A stretch of DNA of 64,000 nucleotides from Paenarthrobacter sp. PH39-S1 (GCF_030063245.1 NZ_JASISR010000011.1:39886-103885), one strand, 5' to 3'; shown: positions 1 through 7,504, counted from the stretch's first letter. A program made the numbers and translations. The notes: a model not told the origin generated them from the letters alone.

Positions 1-36
1 GTTATGGCACTCAAAACGCGTTTTGAGTGCCATAAC
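1..36. repeat. Perfect 36-bp palindrome, member of a dispersed intergenic repeat
   Basis: Two 18-base arms (left arm GTTATGGCACTCAAAACG) are exact reverse complements with no loop. The bases that follow (AACTGCGACCTACTTGGG, 34-51) closely match the right flank of a second element at 48413-48478, so both belong to one repeat family. The element begins at the window edge and may continue to the left. Confidence 0.75.
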
Positions 37-137
37 TGCGACCTACTTGGGTGGGCGGTGGGCTCGGGACGGATCGAGCGGTCAAGGTCGGCCCGGGACC
101 GTATCGCGCCGTCGATGACCTCACCTGAGGCTGGGTC

Positions 138-324
138 AGGCCTCCAGCGCTGCGCTCAGGAAGGCCAGCGTCTTGCCATGCGTCGTCCGCGGCACCCTGC
201 CGGTAGGCACACTTGTTGCTGTCATTGAAGAAAGCATGCCCCGCGTCCGGATAAACGACGGCGGTAAAGGCCACGTCCGCCTCTTGCATGGAGTCCTTCA
301 GCGCCGGAGCTTGGCCTCCGTTTC
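138..324 (-). pseudogene. Remnant of a dienelactone hydrolase C-terminus
   Basis: Read on the minus strand, the stretch contains VVYPDAGHAFFND, the typical region around the catalytic His of the dienelactone hydrolase family, followed by GAADDAW. The reading frame then breaks, and the family's ending (KTLAFLSAALEA, then stop near 138) continues in another frame. Only about the last 60 residues of a roughly 240-residue enzyme remain, and upstream the frame is closed by a stop near 325. A decayed gene fragment is the best reading. It has no link to the neighbouring DinB gene. Confidence 0.6.
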
Positions 325-463
325 ATAAGAACTCCCACTATCGAAAATGAGGCGGCTGACCGCGATCGCCATCCGCAGCCGCAGCTGTGGCGGTGGCGCA
401 TCCGGAGCGGTAGTCTCCTGTGGAGCGATCAATTCCGGTAATTCCTGCTGAAGGCGGACCCCC

Positions 464-985
464 ATGACCTCGTCTATCAATACCGAAACCGGCGAACGGT
501 CCGATCTGCTCGAATCCCTGAACCGGCATCGGTCCTTCCTGCGCTTCACCGTGCGCGACCTCACTGACGAGCAGGCGGCGGAACGTCCCACTCGAAGCGA
601 GCTGTGTCTGGGCGGTCTGCTCAAGCACGTTGCAGCCACTGAGCAGGGGTGGGTCAACTTCATGATGGACGGCGCAACCGCTTTGGGCTCGGCGGACGAT
701 GCGGACTTGGGCGACCGGGCCCTCGAATTCAGCATGCTGAAGGGCGAGACGCTCACCGGTCTGCTGGAGGCGTACGATCAGGTCGCCGCCCGGACCGACG
801 AGCTCGTCGCCACTCTGCCCGACCTGGACATTTCGCACCCGCTGCCTGCGGCCCCCTGGTTCGAGCCCGGCGCGCGGTGGTCCGCCCGCCGCGTCCTGCT
901 GCACATCATCGCCGAGACCGCCCAGCACGCTGGCCATGCGGATATCCTCCGCGAGTCCCTCGACGGCGCCAAGACCATGGGGTAG
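464..985 (+). CDS. DinB/DUF664 family protein (mycothiol-dependent enzyme type)
   Basis: This 173-residue protein has the four-helix DinB-like fold signature of actinobacterial DUF664 proteins, which include putative mycothiol S-transferases and maleylpyruvate isomerase-like enzymes. A first likely metal-ligand His is at residue 54 (LLKHVAATE). Two more are near the end in a strongly family-typical helix, AETAQHAGHADILRE (His155 and His158). The length is normal for the family. The start ATG at 464 lies at the end of a poorly conserved stretch with only a weak ribosome-binding site. It is followed 5 bases later by a flavin reductase-like gene, so the two are probably co-transcribed. The substrate cannot be told from sequence. 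Confidence 0.8.
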   Translation: MTSSINTETGERSDLLESLNRHRSFLRFTVRDLTDEQAAERPTRSELCLGGLLKHVAATEQGWVNFMMDGATALGSADDADLGDRALEFSMLKGETLTGLLEAYDQVAARTDELVATLPDLDISHPLPAAPWFEPGARWSARRVLLHIIAETAQHAGHADILRESLDGAKTMG

Positions 986-990
986 CAACT

Positions 991-1494
991 GTGCGCATGG
1001 ATGAAGCCGTCGACGCATTTGCCGAGGACCTGGATTACCCCATGTATATCGTTACCGTGGGTAGGGACCAGCAGTCACCACCGGAATCCCGCTCCGGCTG
1101 CCTGGTCGGGTTCGCCACCCAGTGCAGTATCGACCCGCCGCGTTTCCTGGTCTGTATCTCCAAGGCCAACCACACCTATAGACTCGCCCGCAGCGCATCC
1201 ATCCTGGGGCTGCACGTCCTAGGCCCCGAGCAGCATGATCTGGCCCAGCTGTTCGGCGGCGAAACCGGGGACGACGTCGACAAGTTCGCCGGCTGCCAAT
1301 GGCGCCACGGTCCCGGAGGAGTTCCCTTGCTCACCCAGTGCCCGCGCTGGCTGGTCGGAAATGTTCTGCACCGGACCGATCTCGGCGACCACGCCGGATT
1401 CCTGCTGGAGCCGACGCAGATCCACACCGGCCCCGGCCCCGCCGGGCTGTACTTTTCGCAGCTGCAGGACATGCAGGCGGGCCACCCGGCCTAA
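991..1494 (+). CDS. Flavin reductase-like, FMN-binding protein
   Basis: About 167 residues. The central segment (SGCLVGFATQCSIDPPRFLV followed by ISKANHTYRLAR) is characteristic of the flavin reductase-like domain, which forms a split-barrel dimer binding FMN non-covalently. Members reduce flavin with NAD(P)H or act directly on small substrates. The start is GTG 991 or ATG 997; both are in frame, and neither has a strong ribosome-binding site, which fits translational coupling to the DinB gene ending at 985. The C-terminus is complete. No partner monooxygenase is adjacent, so its role is open. Confidence 0.8.
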   Translation: MRMDEAVDAFAEDLDYPMYIVTVGRDQQSPPESRSGCLVGFATQCSIDPPRFLVCISKANHTYRLARSASILGLHVLGPEQHDLAQLFGGETGDDVDKFAGCQWRHGPGGVPLLTQCPRWLVGNVLHRTDLGDHAGFLLEPTQIHTGPGPAGLYFSQLQDMQAGHPA

Positions 1495-1512
1495 GGGCGC
1501 CGACCCGCATTG

Positions 1513-1998
1513 TCAGGGCGCGGGCTCGCGGAGGATCCAGTGCTGCGGGTCCAGACCACGGACCACCTTGCGGCCGATCCGCGCGAGGTCGGCCGCGTCG
1601 TCGTCGTCCAGTTGGTCAAACACCAGGGCGCGCACAGTGTCCACATGCCCCGGCGCCAGCGCCGCGATCAGTTCCATTCCAGGATCCGTGACCGTGGCCG
1701 TGGTGACCCGCGCGTCCTCCGCGTGCGTGCAACGCGTGACGTAGCCGCGGCCTTCCAGCTTCTTCACGACGTGCGACAGCCGCGACAGCGACGCACTTGT
1801 CCGGGCGGCAAGCTCGCTCATGGGCAGGGTCCGCTCCGCGGCTTCGGAGAGCATGGCCAGCACGTTGTAGTCGAACAGCGAGAGCCTGGCCTCCTGCTGT
1901 AGGTGCCCATCCAAGGCTCCGGGCAGCAGCGTCATGGTGGACAACAACGCCAGCCACGCCTGGCGCTCCTGCGCGGACAACCACCTCGGTTCACTCAT
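1513..1998 (-). CDS. MarR family transcriptional regulator
   Basis: The 161-residue protein has the usual MarR layout: an N-terminal dimerisation helix, a winged helix-turn-helix (about residues 45-105, including MSELAARTSASLSRLSHVVK and the wing around HAEDARVTTATVT) and a C-terminal dimer helix. It is divergent from the NAD(P)-binding protein gene at 2092, with 93 bases between the starts, and probably controls that promoter and its own. MarR proteins usually respond to phenolics, oxidants or drugs. The effector is unknown here. A redox role is plausible given the flavin- and NADP-type neighbours, but that is inference. Confidence 0.88.
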   Translation of the reverse strand: MSEPRWLSAQERQAWLALLSTMTLLPGALDGHLQQEARLSLFDYNVLAMLSEAAERTLPMSELAARTSASLSRLSHVVKKLEGRGYVTRCTHAEDARVTTATVTDPGMELIAALAPGHVDTVRALVFDQLDDDDAADLARIGRKVVRGLDPQHWILREPAP

Positions 1999-2019
1999 AA
2001 ATTAATTATCCCACAACAC

Positions 2020-2048
2020 TTGACCCTTCAACTTTTTTGGCCTACATT
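2020..2048 (+). promoter_or_regulatory. Sigma70-type promoter of the NAD(P)-binding protein gene
   Basis: TTGACC (2020-2025) and TACATT (2043-2048) are separated by exactly 17 bases. The site lies in the short divergent region between the MarR gene and the gene starting at 2092, so MarR binding here would block it. Confidence 0.6.
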
Positions 2049-2091
2049 TAGTTGTAGCTTCAAGTAAACGTCTTCCAGCAGAACAGATCCC

Positions 2092-2781
2092 ATGACCTCG
2101 CTCCTGAACCGCCTTTTCGGAAAGAAGAAAACCATGAGCAGCACCGACATCACCATCATCGGCAACGGCAGTATGGCCCGCGGTATCGCCACCCGGGCGC
2201 TGGCCGCCGACCGCACCCTCCAGATCCTGGGCCAGGACGCGGCCAAGTCGCAGGCTCTCGCCGCTGAGCTCGGCGCCAACGCCACCTCCGGCACCATGGA
2301 TCAGGCCCCCGAGGGCCAGATTGTTGTGCTGGCCGTTCCGTTCGGAGCGGCCAAGTCCGTGGTCTCGGCTTATGGCACCGCCCTGGCTGGCAAGACCCTC
2401 GTGGACATCACCAATCCGGTGAACATGGAGACCTTTGATTCCCTGGTCGTCGCACCGGGCAGCTCCGCCGCCGAAGAATTAGCCGCGCTGGCGCCTGCCG
2501 GCACGCACGTAGTGAAAGCCTTCAACACCACGTTCGCCGGTACCTTAGTGGCGGGCGAAGCCGCGGGCCAGCCGCTGGATGTCTTCATCGCAGACGATGA
2601 CACGGCGGCCAATTCCGCGGTGAGCAGCCTCGTGGCTGACGGCGGCATGCGCCCGCTGGTGGTAGGGCCGCTCAAGCGCGCCCGCGAACTCGAAGGATTC
2701 CAGTTCGTCCTGATGACTCTGCAGGCCAACCCGGAGTTCACCGACTTCAACTGGAACACCGGTCTGAAGATCCTGAGCTAG
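2092..2781 (+). CDS. NAD(P)-binding oxidoreductase of the F420:NADP reductase-like family
   Basis: This 229-residue protein has a Rossmann fold at its N-terminus (ITIIGNGSMARGIATRAL) and then motifs seen in NADPH:F420 reductase-like proteins (VVLAVPFGA, LVDITNPV, HVVKAFNTTFAGTL, DVFIADDD). An internal start at 2134 (MSSTDITIIG) would remove a basic 14-residue extension and begin just before the nucleotide-binding strand, as in most homologues. It probably reduces a flavin-like or dinucleotide substrate. Whether F420 is the partner cannot be decided from sequence. Divergent from the MarR gene, which likely regulates it. Confidence 0.8.
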   Translation: MTSLLNRLFGKKKTMSSTDITIIGNGSMARGIATRALAADRTLQILGQDAAKSQALAAELGANATSGTMDQAPEGQIVVLAVPFGAAKSVVSAYGTALAGKTLVDITNPVNMETFDSLVVAPGSSAAEELAALAPAGTHVVKAFNTTFAGTLVAGEAAGQPLDVFIADDDTAANSAVSSLVADGGMRPLVVGPLKRARELEGFQFVLMTLQANPEFTDFNWNTGLKILS

Positions 2782-3233
2782 CGTCCTCGGCGGCGGCCTG
2801 GGAGCGGAACGCGCCCCGCCTGTCGGCGCGCTCCGACCGGAAAGTCCGACGACGCAAGGCGGGCAGGCGCCGTCGTCGTCCTGCCGGCAGGACAACGGCG
2901 GCGGCCGGCGCCGCCGTCGTCCTGCCGTACGTCGTGGAACTGAGGCGGAATCGGACCATCCATAACATCTTCGGCGCCTCGGCTGAAGCGCTGGAAACTG
3001 CAGGCCCGTCGAAGGTCTGCGGCTTTACGGCTGCGGAACGGCAAGACCAGAGCGCGAACCGGCCGCTCCGTCGCGCTTCTGAGCGCGCGGACGCCCACCC
3101 GGCCAGCGGGCGCCAAACCGCAACCGAGACGGACAGCCGCGGCTGAAATAGCAGGGGTTGGCCGTTTCTGGTGCGCACATGCCGGGCACCCGCTCGTCAT
3201 GGCAGTTTCCTCGGTTCTGGTGAATGTGAGCCC
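2782..3233. other. Non-coding stretch with GC-rich inverted repeats
   Basis: About 450 bases contain no gene that I can support. The part at 2860-2930 is made of overlapping direct and inverted copies of CGCCGTCGTCGTCCTGCC-like sequence. This opens long but unconvincing frames on the minus strand, whose product is Arg/Ala-rich and lacks recognisable domains. It may act as a terminator region for the gene ending at 2781. Confidence 0.5.
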
Positions 3234-3286
3234 TTGACCGCAAGCGACTTAGGGCGTAGATTTTTTATCAATTAGTTAGTTGATAA
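3234..3286 (+). promoter_or_regulatory. Promoter with overlapping ArsR-type operator
   Basis: TTGACC (3234-3239) and TAGATT (3257-3262) have a 17-base spacer. Starting 2 bases after the -10 box is an inverted repeat, TTATCAA (3265-3271), 8 bases, TTGATAA (3280-3286), covering the expected transcription start. This layout fits autorepression by the ArsR-type protein encoded directly downstream. Confidence 0.65.
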
Positions 3287-3295
3287 AGAAGGAGG

Positions 3296-3685
3296 TTGAT
3301 AACCATCACCGACACCGGCGACGACGACCGTCTCGACAGAGCATTCCTAGCCCTCGCAGACCCGGCCCGCCGCCGCATCATCGCCAGACTCAGCAGGGGA
3401 CCGGCCACGGTCAACGAACTTGCCGAACCCTTCGCCATCACCAAGCAGGCGATCTCAAAACACATCCAGGTCCTCGAACAGGCACAACTGGTCACGCGTA
3501 CCCGCGACGCCCAGCGCCGACCGGTTCACTTGAACCCCCTTCAGCTGGAGGCACTCACCGCGTGGATCGACCAGTACCGGCTGGTCCGTGAAGGGCAGTT
3601 CCGCGGCCTTGATGCAGTACTTCAAGCCCAAGCCATACTCCGATCCCAAGCCGCCGAAGCAGACGGCCAGCAGACAAAGGACTGA
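3296..3685 (+). CDS. ArsR family helix-turn-helix regulator
   Basis: A protein of up to 129 residues with a single winged helix-turn-helix: RAFLALADPARRRIIARL leads into the fold, followed by PATVNELAEPFAITKQAISK and the wing ending near residue 75. It is of the SmtB/ArsR type usually found before SRPBCC (AHSA1) genes, as here, where the next gene starts 2 bases after its stop. No metal-binding Cys cluster is present, so it is not a classical metal sensor. The start is uncertain. A strong AAGGAGG (3289-3295) abuts the TTG at 3296 with no spacing; the best-spaced in-frame codon is ATC at 3305. No ATG or GTG precedes the conserved domain. Confidence 0.85.
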   Translation: MITITDTGDDDRLDRAFLALADPARRRIIARLSRGPATVNELAEPFAITKQAISKHIQVLEQAQLVTRTRDAQRRPVHLNPLQLEALTAWIDQYRLVREGQFRGLDAVLQAQAILRSQAAEADGQQTKD

Positions 3686-3687
3686 TC

Positions 3688-4161
3688 ATGAGCAACGCAC
3701 TCAAACTCACCGTCCCCGACGGCGTCCCGTTCATTGACTTTGAGCGGGAGTTTGATTTCCCCGTGGCGGCCGTGTTCCGGGCGCACTCTGAGCCGAAGCT
3801 GATCGCCCAATGGCTCGGTCCGCGCCACAACAAAATCGAGATCGACCACTACGATTTCCGCACCGGCGGCAGCTACCTTTACCACCACACCGGTCCCGAC
3901 GGCGTCTCCTACGCGTTTAGCGGCGTCTTCCATACCGTCCGGGAAAACGAGTTTGCCATCCAAACTTTCGAGTTCGACGGCTATCCGGACGTAGTCAGCA
4001 TCGAATTCGCGACGTTTGAAGACCTCGGCGACGGACGCACGCGGCTCCGCGGGCACGCCGTCTACCCCAGCCAGGAGGCCCGCGACGGCATGGCTTCCGC
4101 TGGCATGGAAGGCGGCTTGTCCGAGGGATACGAACGGCTCGACGAGCTGCTGGGAATCTAA
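3688..4161 (+). CDS. SRPBCC (AHSA1-type) domain protein
   Basis: This 157-residue protein has the START-like fold typical of the activator of Hsp90 ATPase homologue group: the entry strand FEREFDFPVAAVFRAHSE, the motif IAQWLGPR, and DYDFRTGG-like and SYLYHHTGPDG strands, ending in a long C-terminal helix with GMEGGLSEGYERLDELL. Such proteins bind small hydrophobic ligands, and most have no assigned substrate. It forms an operon with the ArsR-type gene (2-base gap), a pairing very common in actinobacteria, so expression is most likely controlled by that repressor. Confidence 0.87.
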   Translation: MSNALKLTVPDGVPFIDFEREFDFPVAAVFRAHSEPKLIAQWLGPRHNKIEIDHYDFRTGGSYLYHHTGPDGVSYAFSGVFHTVRENEFAIQTFEFDGYPDVVSIEFATFEDLGDGRTRLRGHAVYPSQEARDGMASAGMEGGLSEGYERLDELLGI

Positions 4162-4172
4162 GTAGACGGACC

Positions 4173-4266
4173 ATGGACTTGACCTTCGAAGCTGTCGTCC
4201 TGCCGGCCAGTGACACTGACCGGCTATCGGGTTCTACCGCGACAACGTCCGGGCCGAAAAACCGCT
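4173..4266 (+). pseudogene. Remnant of a glyoxalase/VOC-family gene start
   Basis: The ATG at 4173 opens MDLTFEAVVLPASDTDR, a typical beginning of vicinal-oxygen-chelate proteins. The next family segment (GFYRDNV) lies in a different frame a few codons later, and nothing recognisable follows. A VOC gene often follows an ArsR-SRPBCC pair, so this is probably the third gene of that operon, now reduced to about 30 codons with a frameshift. Confidence 0.55.
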
Positions 4267-4325
4267 AATCCCCCTCGAGCACCGCGGCCGTTAGTCGGGG
4301 TGGAACAGCAGGAAGACAAGATTTC

Positions 4326-4390
4326 GCACCAGCTGTGGACATCCGCCCCCGCTATTCCAGATTGCAGGCGCCGATGTCCACAGCTGGTGC
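4326..4390. repeat. Long inverted repeat with 18-base perfect arms
   Basis: GCACCAGCTGTGGACATC (4326-4343) is exactly complementary to 4373-4390 across a 29-base loop. It lies between the VOC remnant and the convergent X25-domain gene. It could end transcription from both sides, although no T-run follows, or be a repeat element. Confidence 0.6.
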
Positions 4391-4443
4391 CTCCGGTGCG
4401 TCCGGTGCGGAACATCATCCCCCGCCCGCCGCCCACGTGGCCG

Positions 4444-5397
4444 TCAGTCAGTCAGGACGTCCTTGGTGCCGTGGTCGTAGCGGAAAGTGATCGTTCCGCC
4501 GGCATGGTGCAGCTCGTGGTTGGACCCGCTGCGCACCCCAAATGCCCCGTAGTTCTCGTCCCAGCTCCGATTGACCACGGCCTTGTAGCTGTAAAAACCT
4601 TCGGGCAGTTCGGCGCTCAGCTTCCAGAGCCGATCCGAGTCGTCGAAGCTCATCTGCACTTCGGCAAAGTCGGGTTCCCAGTTTTCCGGCGCGCCCAACA
4701 GAATGCCGAAGTCACCCACGATGGCGACCGAGTCCGGCTGCGGGCCGAGTTCGACGGCGGACGGGCCACCTTGCGCGGGTTCCGGCGCCTGCGCTATGGG
4801 CGTCTGCGCTTCGGGTGTCTGCGCATCGGGTGCCAGCGCTTCGACAGACGCTGGGGCGTCCGGCGCGGCAGCAGCCTTACGCGGACGGGATTTCCGTGTG
4901 CCGGTCGCCGCTGCTTCCGCCGCGCCAGTCCCGGGCTGGTCCACCGCCGTCGTCGCTTTTGCCCGCGCCGCCGGAGTCTTTGCGGACGCCTTTGCGGCAC
5001 GAGCCACTGTTTCCTTTGGCTGCTCGGGCGCGGCGGTCGGCACCGGCATGTCGGCCGGTACCGGCGTCCCGGCCGCAAGCGCAGCCGCCAGCGAGTCCGC
5101 GTCGGGGAAGGCCACCGTGGCCCGCAGCCCGTCGTCGGTGAGCGACCAACCGGACCGTCCCTTCAACAGCCATCCGGCCTTCACCAGCTTGGCGGTTGCC
5201 GTGGTCAGCGCCTTGTGGCCCCTCGGCACTCCCCCGCTGAGCAACTGGCTTTCCTCGGCGTCCAACGGTACCCGCTCGACGGCCTCCGTCAGTACCGTCC
5301 CGGCGCCCGGCTTCTCGCCCCGCCAGACCCCGGCCGCCATGATGTCGAGCACGGCTTTAAGGCGGCGGTTGCTGTTATTCCCGATGTCAAGTCCCAC
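4444..5397 (-). CDS. Protein with Ala/Pro-rich linker and C-terminal pullulanase X25-type domain
   Basis: This 317-residue protein starts at GTG 5397 behind a good AGGAGG. Residues 1-115 look like a small helical, winged-helix-like domain. Residues 120-215 form a low-complexity Ala/Pro/Thr linker with repeated AQTPEAQTP units. Residues 220-317 match the X25 module of bacillary pullulanases (SVAIVGDFGILLGAPENWEP, SYKAVVNRSWDENYG, GTITFRYDHGTKDV). X25 modules are normally attached to secreted starch-degrading enzymes. Here there is no signal peptide and no catalytic domain, so a cytoplasmic carbohydrate-binding or regulatory role is possible. The function is not known to me. Confidence 0.75.
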   Translation of the reverse strand: MGLDIGNNSNRRLKAVLDIMAAGVWRGEKPGAGTVLTEAVERVPLDAEESQLLSGGVPRGHKALTTATAKLVKAGWLLKGRSGWSLTDDGLRATVAFPDADSLAAALAAGTPVPADMPVPTAAPEQPKETVARAAKASAKTPAARAKATTAVDQPGTGAAEAAATGTRKSRPRKAAAAPDAPASVEALAPDAQTPEAQTPIAQAPEPAQGGPSAVELGPQPDSVAIVGDFGILLGAPENWEPDFAEVQMSFDDSDRLWKLSAELPEGFYSYKAVVNRSWDENYGAFGVRSGSNHELHHAGGTITFRYDHGTKDVLTD

Positions 5398-5615
5398 GGT
5401 TTTCCTCCTGCGAGTTTCAGTGTGCTCCCAGTCTGCCAGCCGCGGGCCCGGCGCACCATGCGGGGCCTATCTTCACCGTCATAAAAGAACCCATCGACGG
5501 CGGGGCGGCACATCAGGCCCGGCAGCGCCGCTGATCACTGCATCCGCCGCGGCAGAAACCGGGCGAGGGTGCGGAACTCCCCGGACTCGGTGTTCAGGCT
5601 CCCGTCGTCATCATA

Positions 5616-5630
5616 TTCCACGATGCGGAT
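5616..5630. promoter_or_regulatory. Putative IclR-type operator, copy 1
   Basis: TTCC-ACGATGC-GGAT within ATATTCCACGATGCGGATAT. The same arrangement (TTYC, 7 bases, GRAA) occurs before the other purine and glyoxylate units and twice beside the IclR gene. This copy is 276 bases upstream of the NCS1 start. Confidence 0.5.
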
Positions 5631-5807
5631 ATTTCTTCTTCTATTGCGGAAACATGTGATGCGGATTACAGTTGTCTCAATCCTCCACGGTGAGGTGGAA
5701 CGAATGATTGGTTCTGATCGATGCATACTTCCAAGCACACTGCGCTGAAAGCGAGTTCGGCAGCAGTCAGGGAGACCCGGGCGACTCCGCCTGGCTTCCC
5801 CTTACGT

Positions 5808-5840
5808 GTATCTGATCGCCCAAGCGGCGCATTCAGATAC
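5808..5840 (+). other. Leader hairpin before the NCS1 permease gene
   Basis: GTATCTGA (5808-5815) pairs exactly with TCAGATAC (5833-5840), and inside it CGCC (5817-5820) pairs with GGCG (5826-5829). The stem lies 65 bases before the start codon, within the likely 5' leader. It matches no riboswitch class that I recognise. Confidence 0.45.
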
Positions 5841-5864
5841 CGGTCCCTCAACATTCTGACGCGC

Positions 5865-5879
5865 TTCCATATATCCGAA
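5865..5879. promoter_or_regulatory. Putative IclR-type operator, copy 2
   Basis: TTCC-ATATATC-CGAA, 26 bases before the NCS1 start. It keeps the spacing of the family but has a poorer right half, so it is a weaker member than the copy at 5616. Confidence 0.35.
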
Positions 5880-5905
5880 GCGCCTTCCCGCAGAAAAGGT
5901 TCCCG

Positions 5906-7504
5906 ATGAGTTTCGCCCCGAACGCCACGCCACCTGCCGACATGACCCCGAACGAACACAACGAACACAACGAACACCACGAACACCACGAACACCACAA
6001 ACACCACGACCCGATAATGCATCAGCCGCCGGCCGTAGCGCTGGGTATCCAGGGCGTCCCCTCCACTAGTCCGCGGCTCTACAACCAGGACCTCGCCCCT
6101 ACTCAGATGGCCGGCCGGCGGTGGAGCGCGTACAGCATTTTCACGCTGTGGGCCAACGATGTGCACAGTCTGGGCAACTATGGTTTCGCTCTTGGACTCT
6201 TTGCACTGGGCCTTGGCGCTTGGCAGATTCTGCTGGCCCTGGGCATTGGCGCGGTTCTCCTATTCATACTGCTGACGTTTTCTGGATTTATGGGGCACAA
6301 GACCGGTGTCCCGTTCCCGGTCATGAGCCGCATCGCATTCGGCATTCATGGGGCACAAATTCCCGCCCTGATCCGAGGCGGGGTCGCCATCGTCTGGTTC
6401 GGCATTCAGACCTATCTTGCATCCCTGGTGCTGCGCGTTCTGTTGATCGCTCTCGTCCCCGGGCTCAAGGATCTGGACGGCAACTCGATCCTCGGACTGT
6501 CCACCCTGGGTTGGGTCACTTTCGTGTTCCTCTGGATTGTGCAGGTCGTCATCGTCAGGTACGGCATGGATATGATCCGCAAGTACGAGGCGTTCGCAGG
6601 ACCCATCATCCTCGTCACCATGATCTCCCTGGCCGTGTGGATGTTCGTCCAGGCCGGCGGATCCATCGCGTGGTCCACGAGCCACAGCCTCACCGGCGGT
6701 GAGATGTGGCGCACCATCTTCGCCGGTGGCGCCCTCTGGGTCTCCATCTACGCCACCTTCGTGCTCAACTTCTGCGACTTCACCCGTTCCTCCACTACCC
6801 GCAAGTCCATCATCAAGGGTAATTTCTGGGGCATCCCGATCAACATGCTGCTCTTCGGCGTCATCGTCGTCGTCCTGGCCGGCGCCCAGTTCAAAATCAA
6901 TGGCACTATTATCGCCAGCCCGTCCGACATCGTGCAGACCGTCCCCAACACGATCCTGCTGGTGGCCGCCGCACTGGCCCTGCTGGTGCTGACCATCGCG
7001 GTGAACCTGATGGCCAACTTCGTCGCTCCTATCTATGCACTCACCAACCTGTTCCCCAGGAAGCTGAACTTCCGCCGCGCCGGCCTGGTCAGCGCCATCA
7101 TCGGACTGGTCATCCTGCCCTGGAACCTGTACAACAACCCAGTCGTGATCGTGTACTTCCTCGGTGGCCTGGGGGCCCTGCTCGGCCCGCTGTTCGGCGT
7201 TATCATGGCCGATTATTGGCTGATCCGCCGCACCAGGATCGACGTCCCGCAGCTATACAGCGAGGTCGCCAGCGGATCCTACTTCTACCGCAACGGCTTC
7301 AACGTGCGGGCAATCGCCGCATTCATCCCTGCCGCCGTCATCTCCCTCGTCATCGCCTTTGTTCCTGTGCTTGAGCCGCTCTCCGCGTTCTCGTGGTTTT
7401 TCGGCGCCGGCCTCGGGGCAGTGCTCTACTTTGCACTGGCCGACCGCAAGCGGACATTCCGTGATGTTTCGGGCGAGCCGATCGCCGTTCCCAGCGTGCA
7501 CTAA
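5906..7504 (+). CDS. NCS1-family nucleobase/hydantoin/allantoin:cation symporter
   Basis: This 532-residue membrane protein has about 12 hydrophobic segments and NCS1 hallmarks: RLYNQDLAPTQMAGRRW at the entrance, FTLWANDVHSLGNYGFALG in helix 1, GVPFPVMSRIAFGIHG in helix 3, and FVLNFCDFTRSS in the central region. The family includes the hydantoin transporter Mhp1 and the allantoin permease PucI. Residues 17-34 are an unusual run of six three-residue repeats (EHN, EHN, EHH, EHH, EHH, KHH) encoded by a 9-bp minisatellite. It is followed after 117 bases by a hydantoin/allantoin racemase-like gene, which supports uptake of allantoin or a hydantoin. Two putative IclR-type operators lie upstream. 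Confidence 0.9.
   Translation: MSFAPNATPPADMTPNEHNEHNEHHEHHEHHKHHDPIMHQPPAVALGIQGVPSTSPRLYNQDLAPTQMAGRRWSAYSIFTLWANDVHSLGNYGFALGLFALGLGAWQILLALGIGAVLLFILLTFSGFMGHKTGVPFPVMSRIAFGIHGAQIPALIRGGVAIVWFGIQTYLASLVLRVLLIALVPGLKDLDGNSILGLSTLGWVTFVFLWIVQVVIVRYGMDMIRKYEAFAGPIILVTMISLAVWMFVQAGGSIAWSTSHSLTGGEMWRTIFAGGALWVSIYATFVLNFCDFTRSSTTRKSIIKGNFWGIPINMLLFGVIVVVLAGAQFKINGTIIASPSDIVQTVPNTILLVAAALALLVLTIAVNLMANFVAPIYALTNLFPRKLNFRRAGLVSAIIGLVILPWNLYNNPVVIVYFLGGLGALLGPLFGVIMADYWLIRRTRIDVPQLYSEVASGSYFYRNGFNVRAIAAFIPAAVISLVIAFVPVLEPLSAFSWFFGAGLGAVLYFALADRKRTFRDVSGEPIAVPSVH

Larger units (their letters stand above)
5398..5905. promoter_or_regulatory. 500-base leader region of the NCS1 permease gene
   Basis: No gene is supported here. 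The stretch carries two putative operator sites (5616-5630 and 5865-5879), a further partial copy of the same motif (GTGATGCGGAT, about 5655-5666) and a hairpin (5808-5840), all described separately. Its length and density of sites suggest that the permease and racemase unit is under more than one layer of control. Confidence 0.5.

Noticed and set aside
2778-3200. 140-codon frame on the minus strand in the 2.8-3.2 kb gap
   Set aside because: Arg/Ala/Gly-rich product generated by repeated CGCCGTCGTC sequence, with no domain and no ribosome-binding site.
4326-4390. TGTGGACA in the inverted repeat as DnaA boxes or an origin
   Set aside because: Only one symmetrical pair, poor match to TTATCCACA, no AT-rich region and no replication genes nearby.
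5535-5738. 67-codon minus-strand frame in the leader of the NCS1 permease gene
   Set aside because: It overlaps a putative operator, has no homology that I recognise and ends in basic low-complexity sequence.
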